From the NCBI GenBank assembly GCA_030248195.1, contig JASAND010010987.1:1-64000 (forward strand): DNA of 64,000 nucleotides. Reading direction: 5' to 3'. Of this stretch, positions 27,501-36,100 are shown in pieces. This DNA comes from Trissonchulus latispiculum. Taxonomy: Eukaryota; Nematoda; Enoplea; Enoplida; Ironidae. A program made the position numbers and the translations under genes. Below the pieces are notes generated by a model. The model saw nothing but the letters and a program-made list of their open reading frames with translations. It was not told where the DNA came from and searched no databases. Every line of letters starts with the position of its first letter. Position 1 is the stretch's first letter.

Positions 27501-29452
27501 ACAACAGTGACAACACTCGCGCAATGAGTCCGAATGTGGGAACGCTTTCCAACAGCTCAAAAATGACAGGAGATTTTGCAGAATAGTGTCGAATCGGAGT
27601 CTCTCCTGTAAGATACATAGAATTAACTGTACATTTAGCGTTTAGCGTTTTCGAGTCCACCCTTTTTGAGTTAACTCTGTTTCTTTTGCCGTAATATGCA
27701 GAGGTCAATGTAGTATACAGTAGAGATGAGCATTTCGGCCCGTCGGCCCGGCCCGGCCCGCGGGCCGGGCCGGGCTGGGCCGGCATCCATTTGTTAGCGG
27801 GCCGGGCCGGGCCGAGAAAATTTTTTAACTGCGGGCCGGCGCGGGCCGAAACGGGCCGGATCGACTATAGAAAATGTTCTAAAATCGCTAAAATTAGCTA
27901 AATATCTACTCATTCTGGCTATTTTACAGCAAAATTTAACATTTTGTAGCACATTTTAGCGTTTCCATATTGCATTGGAACCTTTGAAATAATATTGTTA
28001 GTAAAATTTTGGAATTTTTCTTTTTGCGGGCCGGGCCGGGCCGAATCTTGGAGCGGGCCGGGCCCGGCCGGGCCGAAAAATTTTGCCAGCGGGCCGGGCC
28101 GGGCCGGGCCGAGCATGATTTTGGAGCGGGCCGGGCCGGGCCGGGCCGAAAAAATCCGGCCCGTGCTCATCTCTAGTATACAGCCTTCGTTCTAAACATT
28201 GTGGAAAGTTTAGGTTCAACAAAGAATATCTTATGCATCATTATGTTGCGCAGAGCAAGATCTTTTTAACGGTATAAAAATTATGTTCGGGCAATGCAAT
28301 CTCTTAGAAATCTGGCAACAACGTAAAGTATTTTGAAGAAATTATGAAATTCCTAGAATTTTCGTGGAAAGGATGTTTTATTGTCGGTTTTGTAAGAGAA
28401 TAAGAGATTGTCTGAACTGAAACATATGATTTTATACCCCTAAAAGGATCTCGTTCAATGCAACATAAGGATTTAAAAATTATTGCTGTACAATTTTTCT
28501 AGCTCAAGTTACAGTATTTCATTTGGCAAAAACGCCAATTTTGAAGATGTTAGTGCTGCTTACACGATGAGAACCCCCGAGATTTCGGGTTTCATTTTTC
28601 GAGCATACTGCAAGCTTATTCTATCAGGAAGAGTGTCTGAGTGTCTTACTCTATCTATTATAAACTCTTGGCCTAACCTATTAAATAATTTACCAGCTTT
28701 CAGACACACATCCGCAGGGTTTTGTTGAATTTGACAAATGATTTCAAAAGCGCTCGCCGAGTAGTTGCATGCAGTACCAGTTGCCATCAGCCACCGTGTT
28801 TAATATAGTTCCACTGTCAAGACAAGAATCTCCATTTACGTCAACTGGATGTCCCTTTGCAAAGTGAAGGTATCTAAATTAACGTGGTCTGACCAAAAAA
28901 TCTCGGAACCGATCTGTGAAGCTTTGAAGTTAGACTGTATAAAGTATATATTTTTAGAATCCTCAGGATGGGCAGAACCTTAACCTTAAGAACCTTAACC
29001 GCTTAACCATCACATCCGGCCTATATCCGGTTACCGGAAAATAAATTGATAGGAATGGAAATGCTATTTAATTCACACTCTAATATATTGGTGCTTGGCC
29101 CAAAACATCCGGTCCGTGTCCGGTAACCGATGTCTAGATTAGAAAAACCATAGCAAGATTGGTTGGTCATGCAGTTTCTTTCATTTCATTTTTGCATTAT
29201 TCGGGCCGAAATTCGTGTATATACAAAATTTCGTCTGGGTTGGACCAAAACTGTGAAACTGTGAAACTGGGATCTACGGTCGTATCCGGGGCGAAAAAAG
29301 CGGAAAAAATGGTGATACAATTGCGGTCTGGTGCTCAGAATTGCGCATAAAAATGTTCGTTTTTGGCACAATGAATGTTTCGTAGGCTACTTTCACTTTA
29401 CCGGTGTCAGGTAATCGAATGTCCGATCCATTATCCAGTATCCGGTTGGTCC

Positions 29453-29526
<74 letters not shown>

Positions 29527-29567
29527 TTGTGTGTGTATGTGTGTGTGTTTGTGTGTCTGTGTGTGTA

Positions 29568-29648
<81 letters not shown>

Positions 29649-29683
29649 CTGTGTGTCTGTGTGTGTATGTGTGTGTGTGTGTT

Positions 29684-29734
<51 letters not shown>

Positions 29735-30074
29735 TTGTGTGTGTGAGTGTTTGTGTGAGTGTGTCATATGAAATGAACTTTCCGGTCCTCCAGATAAAAG
29801 AAGCTACTTATCTTATTACTTATTACTTAGGCATCTCTTACTTCAGGATACAACTGCGGTTCCATTGTGCTCTGTAATCGTGATCGTTGCAATAGTTCAT
29901 TACCCAACAGTCTGAAGTTGTATTGTCATAATGGGAAATCCCAGCGTAATAACAAATGCTGATATTGTCAGCAAAAATCTCCGTCCTGAAAGGATATATG
30001 ACAGCATATGATAATAATGCTGCTAAGGGCGCTTCATTGCTTATAGCGAATATGGTTTCTTATGCTGAAGTTCC

Positions 30075-30126
<52 letters not shown>

Positions 30127-33100
30127 GAAATAATTTCGAGAGCATCTTTCACGGTTCAAGTGCCTCATCTCCTCATTTCCTCATTTGCTCTGTTTTTCAC
30201 ATCCATCACATCCACTAAAGCTAGACTTCGTAACATCTTCTGTATTTTTAAAAACCGTCACGGTTCAAATTTCAGCAATTTGAAACATTGTAAATTACTT
30301 TCGCTTCGAGCCGCATGCTAGCATAGCACGCACTAACAAAAATTTCAGTTTTCTAATTTTACTTTGAAATTTTTTGCATGCAACTGTATTCCAGCAACCA
30401 TACATACCCTTATTCTCCCACATATGCAAGAGTAAACTACAGACTTTGATGTTCATGCTAAGTTCAAGATTGTTCTTGGATCTGCGCTAGTTAAGTTTCG
30501 AAATTTGAAACCTTTTCTGCTTTAGCGGATAATGCATTCGTATACCAAATCCTGTGTATAGCGACGGCATTATCAATGTGCTCTGGTCGTAGATCCACGG
30601 AGTCAAAAAATTAACGAAAGTGAGTAAAGCTGATGATGGTTGTTATACGTGTGAAGGCGACCATCTTAAGTAAGGTGCAAAAGGTAGTTGTCTCTGTTGT
30701 TAGGGCCGCTCGCCCTGGTATTGTTCGAAATCGAGCCCCATAGGAAATCCAGAGGGGCATAATATGTAACAAATATTTTGTGGAATATGTGTGCTCTTTG
30801 TTAAGACCTCAAACAGGAAATACAACTCAGATGTGGAAAGGTATAAACAAAGGCCAAAAATGATAGGCACGAAATGAAGTATGGTGCTTTGTGACATTAA
30901 GGAAATTCGAAACAATTTAAATACCATACCTAATTCGTTCAAAGTCATGGCGTTGTTTAGCATCAACAAATGCAGGCAAATGCGCTTTCGTATGCAAACT
31001 CTGGCAGACCTTTTCAGCCAACTGAGCTTGCATTACTTCAACATTATCTGCATCAGCACGTACAGCTTGACGTTTCTCCTTGAATGCAACATAGTAGCAG
31101 CATCTATCGGATATTATCCAGCCCTTTGGACAGAAAGTTGCGTTCATATTGCCATCTAAACTATGGAAAAAACATGGACTGCAGAATTGCAGTTTTCAAG
31201 CTTTGTCTTTGATTTGGTCTGCAATGGGTAGTTGATCGATAATCTGAATGATGATTTTTGAATTGAAATGATAAGAATAACAAAGTTACTGATCGATCTG
31301 TGCTTACTCATAACCTGCATTATTGGGCTTGATTGAGAACACGTCATGCCCTTGTTTCTGAGCAACAACAAGAACGCCTAGTTAGTTACCATATGTTCGG
31401 CAAACAATCAATCCTTATAATTTGTGAGGGTGTCAGGCTTGAGCGAAATGAAGTGAAATAGAGGGTCTGCCATAGGGACGTATAAGTATAGCGAATTATG
31501 TGAGAGTTATAGCAGATAGAACTTAACATCACACACGTTAGACCTGAACCTGCTAAGTATTTCCTAAATTTACACGAAGTCCGGTCATTTTATTTTGAAG
31601 TCACAGTAGCACATAGAACCAAACTTTAGAAGTCAGCTTCAGTGTTCTGCAGCCTCTCTTCTTCCCTTCATGACCCTTCCGATTGGATCTACTAGATTCA
31701 GCCCAGATATAAGGGGGAACCTTAGTCGGAAAGCACGAATTTTACTGCCCTGGTGGCGACGGCGGCTGCTCCAGCGTGGAGCTGGCATACAACGTCAGAA
31801 CCTCCTGTTTTCTGTCTGTGACCTTCGTCTCTCCGCCACTTGTCCACCAGTTGAACTACTCAATTTGAGCTCTCAACTCAAGTTGAACCGTTGCAGTCTC
31901 ATACGAGTATCTGACAACTGCTGAGCACCTACTAAAAAATTTCAAATCATGTTATTGAAAGGGGGGTCTTTAAATACAGCTTGGCTGACATCGTTTTTGC
32001 TGCTGCCCCCTTCGTAGAATTGAAGTTCAGTTATCAAAACAGTTGAAATATCGAATATGCAAATTAGACTGGCCAAATTATTAGGTCAAGACTAAGCATG
32101 TTCAGTTTGTATTGAGCGCTGACTCTGAGGAGCGGTTGAAGCCCAATTTAGATGGCCTAACTTCAAGTAACTTGAAATAGCTGTAATTTTAATTATTTAA
32201 AATGTGGCTTTAAAAATGAAAAACATTAATGGTTGTAATAATCTATCAGTAAAAACGGAATTTTGTTTATTTCAATAACATATGTATCGAAACAATGATC
32301 ATTCAGTATCGTGTCGATTAAAACTAAAATCTCGGATGTTTTAACTTTCGGGATTTTGGAAAAGCCTACAAAAGAAGTAAAATCATTTCCATCGGTGAAC
32401 GTCAACCGTCGTTTGACCGACAACGACCGACGCTTTGAAACAGATGGCCTGTAAAACTACCTCATAGCTCAAAAAGTTTGTCTTCAAGGCAAAACCTTTT
32501 CTGTTTTCTCGTTAACGACACCATATTAGCTCCACCAAGATAACTTTGTTCAAGCTTCTGCAAAGTTTCCACTAACTTATAACAGGAAGCGCGATTATTC
32601 ATAGTTCATATTTATCAATAATTACTTGTTTTGTTAATCTAAGTGGCTTGATGACCGTAGCTGGTTAAATCTAAGCCTGGATGATTTTATTGCACTCCCT
32701 GCTATGTAGTTTCCAATTTGAAGCATAATGCTAAGACAACTGATGGGTAACTAGTACACAGTTCAAGGTTCACCTCAAGAAGGGGACCATTATGGAGTTG
32801 ACCGTCATTTGCCCTTTCTATTAGACTTCAAGTTGGAAGCTACACAGCAACTTGCACAATAAAGTCATTAAGAGTTGGAATTCATCTGGAGGCCCAGCTA
32901 TGGTCATCAAGCCTAATCTGGTTTGTCACGCAGAGGACACTATACTGATATAACTTTGCAACCCACCGATGAGCGACAATGCATTCTATAACCTGGTTTG
33001 TAAACTTTTTGCTTTTTCAAATATTTTGGTTATGATTGAGTGCATAATGGACACATTAGTGCAGAATACGGAGAAATGAAGAAGGACACCATTCGATTAG

Positions 33101-36100
33101 CGGAATTTACCTGTGCATATCAGTAATGTTGTTATTTACTGTAATTACAAAATTGGCAAGTATGGTGCCGTCCAAATGTTACTGGTGTCTAAAAGTTTAG
33201 GTTACTTAGCTAAGGGCTTAGCATGTTTAAGTAAGTTGGACGCAGTTGTGGTTGAGAGATGTGCGGTTTCTATGTTTTAGGGGAGCCCTTTTCGGGATTT
33301 TGGTAAGTTTAGTAAAATTGATACTTACTTTAAATTTATATCAATCTAACCTTCGCTAGTTGAGATTATTTTGTGTTTTCGTCGTTTATTGAGTTGAAGC
33401 GTTTGAATCACCGGTAAAGACTTTGTAACCTTTTTATTTGGTTCAGTTGGTCAGGTCCACAATTCTCCGACGTTACACACTATCGGCATGCACTTGTTAT
33501 CTTAGAAACTTTGCCTTAGAAATAAAGTAGACAACACTGTTTCATAATTCTCGTATAGTCGACCTTTACACTTTGTCATTGCTTACGACTAACTGCTTGT
33601 AAGTATAACGAAAAATGACCACTTAAATCTTACTTATAGGGTTGTTTTCTACAAATTCTTTATCAAATTAGAAGCAACCGGTTGCTTAAACATACCATTT
33701 ATCCTGATATGCGTTACGGCTCGCTTGCGAGTTTTATGCATTTGTTTTAGTTGTTTCTGAATAGCATCGTTCCAAAGATCTCTCTAAACGGTTACAACAA
33801 GTGAACGAAAGTAACAAGCAATATACAACAGCTCGAAGAATTTCCGTCAAAGCAGTATTTAAAAACTCGGATTGAAAGCTGACATATATTTAAATGAACG
33901 ACTGATATGAAATGCGAACGTGGTCAACGTCATTGCACAATACCAAGAGTCCACAACAGCTCCTCCATATTATTATGACTATCATAAAGCTATAGTACAA
34001 GTTTAATAACTAACACATGATGGTTCGGTTCAGACGAAGATTCGCCGAGTAAAAGTTTACAAAAAAGTGCTCAGGTCGGTTTTTGAAACTGGATCTGGTC
34101 ACGGTTCCAATAGAGATATTTATAGAACGCTTATGATTAAAAAGATTTAAAGAGTTAAACAAACTTATAACTATATATAAGTTGAATATGTATATATAGT
34201 AATTCCCTTTCTGAATTAATTCCTTAATGTATCACTTTACTGATGTCACTTTACTAATTTTCAAATTACGTATCCGTACATTTTGTCCAGATAATACTTC
34301 AGCTACCCGATATAGCCCTTCATATTTCGGAACCATTTTAGACATTGAACATTGCGGCACAGACACTTGAGTCACATTACGCATAACAACGTGAAAACAG
34401 TATAGTTCACACGTACCTATCATAACGTTTCTCAACAATTTCCGTCTTTTCTGCAATAACTTGAGAAGTTATCTGCCAATTTTCAGTCAAAACTCAAATC
34501 AATGACCTTCAAAGAGTCAACTTTTTCAAACAAAAGATCTTCTGAAACTTGCGCATCTCTAATAAACAATGAAAAGTAGGAAGTATCTTGTACAGTAGAA
34601 TGAACACACGTTCTGTATGCATGCGTGCCAAAAGCAATTTTTACGTCCCAGTCTTCCTGATAACATTTACACACTTCTTAACTAATTCAGATATTGTACC
34701 GTCCACTTGTCAGCCAGGCCATTCGATTGTGGACGGAATGCGATAGTAGGCGGTTTTTAGTACTGATCAACTTAAAAAGAGCAGTAGTGATCTCTGCTTG
34801 AACATTTCAACCATGAACATTTACAACTTCTGAGGGTACACCGTAGTGCAAAATTAAAATAGTTTAAAAATACACGTGGTAGAGTTTCAGATTTGTTATT
34901 TTTAACTGCCACGCCTCTGCCAATCGTGTTAGCTGTTCAATAACTACTAGTGCACAAACGTTCCGTTTACTACTCGTAGTAAAATTAAGCCACATATGCG
35001 TAGACTCTTTCGAAAGGTTCAATAGCTGGAAGATACGCTTTCATTGGAGGTTGAGGGTGCCTTGAGCTTATTGTAAAATTTGCGCAAAGAATACAATTAC
35101 GTACAAACAATCTAACATCCATAGGCACAGTATTTTATAGCTATTCGGTAATCAGAGTGAGGGACATCCTGCTGGTATTGATAGCAGAATGATTTTGCTC
35201 GAAATTCCATTTTCGAGTTCAAAATCTTTTTCAAAGTTAAATAAAATTAATTAAAAAAATAATTCAATAAATATTTTTTCAGGCTGATAGGCCTGGGCTT
35301 ACAGGAGTCTGACTGTGCATCGAGACTGGTAAAACTATCTTAGTACAAGGGCAAATAGGGGTGAAATAGTGAAAGTTGCCTTCAGCACCTTGGCTTGAAT
35401 AATTGTGGCCTCTGTCTCTTTGAAAGCTCTTTTTCTGACTTAACATAACAAACCAACATAACATAAAACACAACAAGCTAAAAGTCGTTTTCACTATCCT
35501 CGCAGAATGACTTCTAGTTCTGAAGCAAAATCCGGAATATTTTCGTCGGCTTTTGCGTTAGTACGCAAAACTTCCGCGAATGTTCGCAGCAGTAGGATGA
35601 ACCGCATCATAGAGGGTCTTCAACAAATGCTCTATTAATTACTGGAGATGGAATTGTAGGAATAACTTTTTCTTCAATTTTCTTCACTTTTCTTTATCTA
35701 CTCCATTGTCAAGTGCTTCAAAAATTCATTCTGCGGGGAGTGGCAGATTCCTGTCCATTATAAGGTCACTAAGCCCCTTAAAATGTGGAATATGCAATTT
35801 CAAATCCGCCATCCTTTTCTCTCGTGAAAGGCGTTCAGCGTTTTCTGCTCGTGTCTCAGCGACAATACTTTCTACCAAAGCACATATTCTTTCCACCTTT
35901 CCGATGCCTTTTGAAAACTACGTATGACTACGTATACGCGATTTATTTATATTAATGGGACCTACGGCCCTACTAAAAGCACTATTTTCACTTATCCAGA
36001 AATTTGTTCGACGAGGGGGGAGTTTAGAGATGGGTCTCAATCCACTCTTAAACTTCAAAAATATCAAAAACGTTGAAGAAAGCTCAAATAATAATGCCCT

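Noticed and set aside
27919..28222. GPARPGP-type collagen-like frames
   Set aside because: They lie within the hAT-like MITE with GGGCCG iterations.
29375..29877. Long frames on both strands rich in Cys-Val or His-Thr
   Set aside because: They are translations of the (GT)n microsatellite.
28694..31160. Two tandem lectin-like domains
   Set aside because: The exons fit one domain better: one N-terminal C-P-x-G-W block and one terminal F-x-x-C block, with an extended long loop between.
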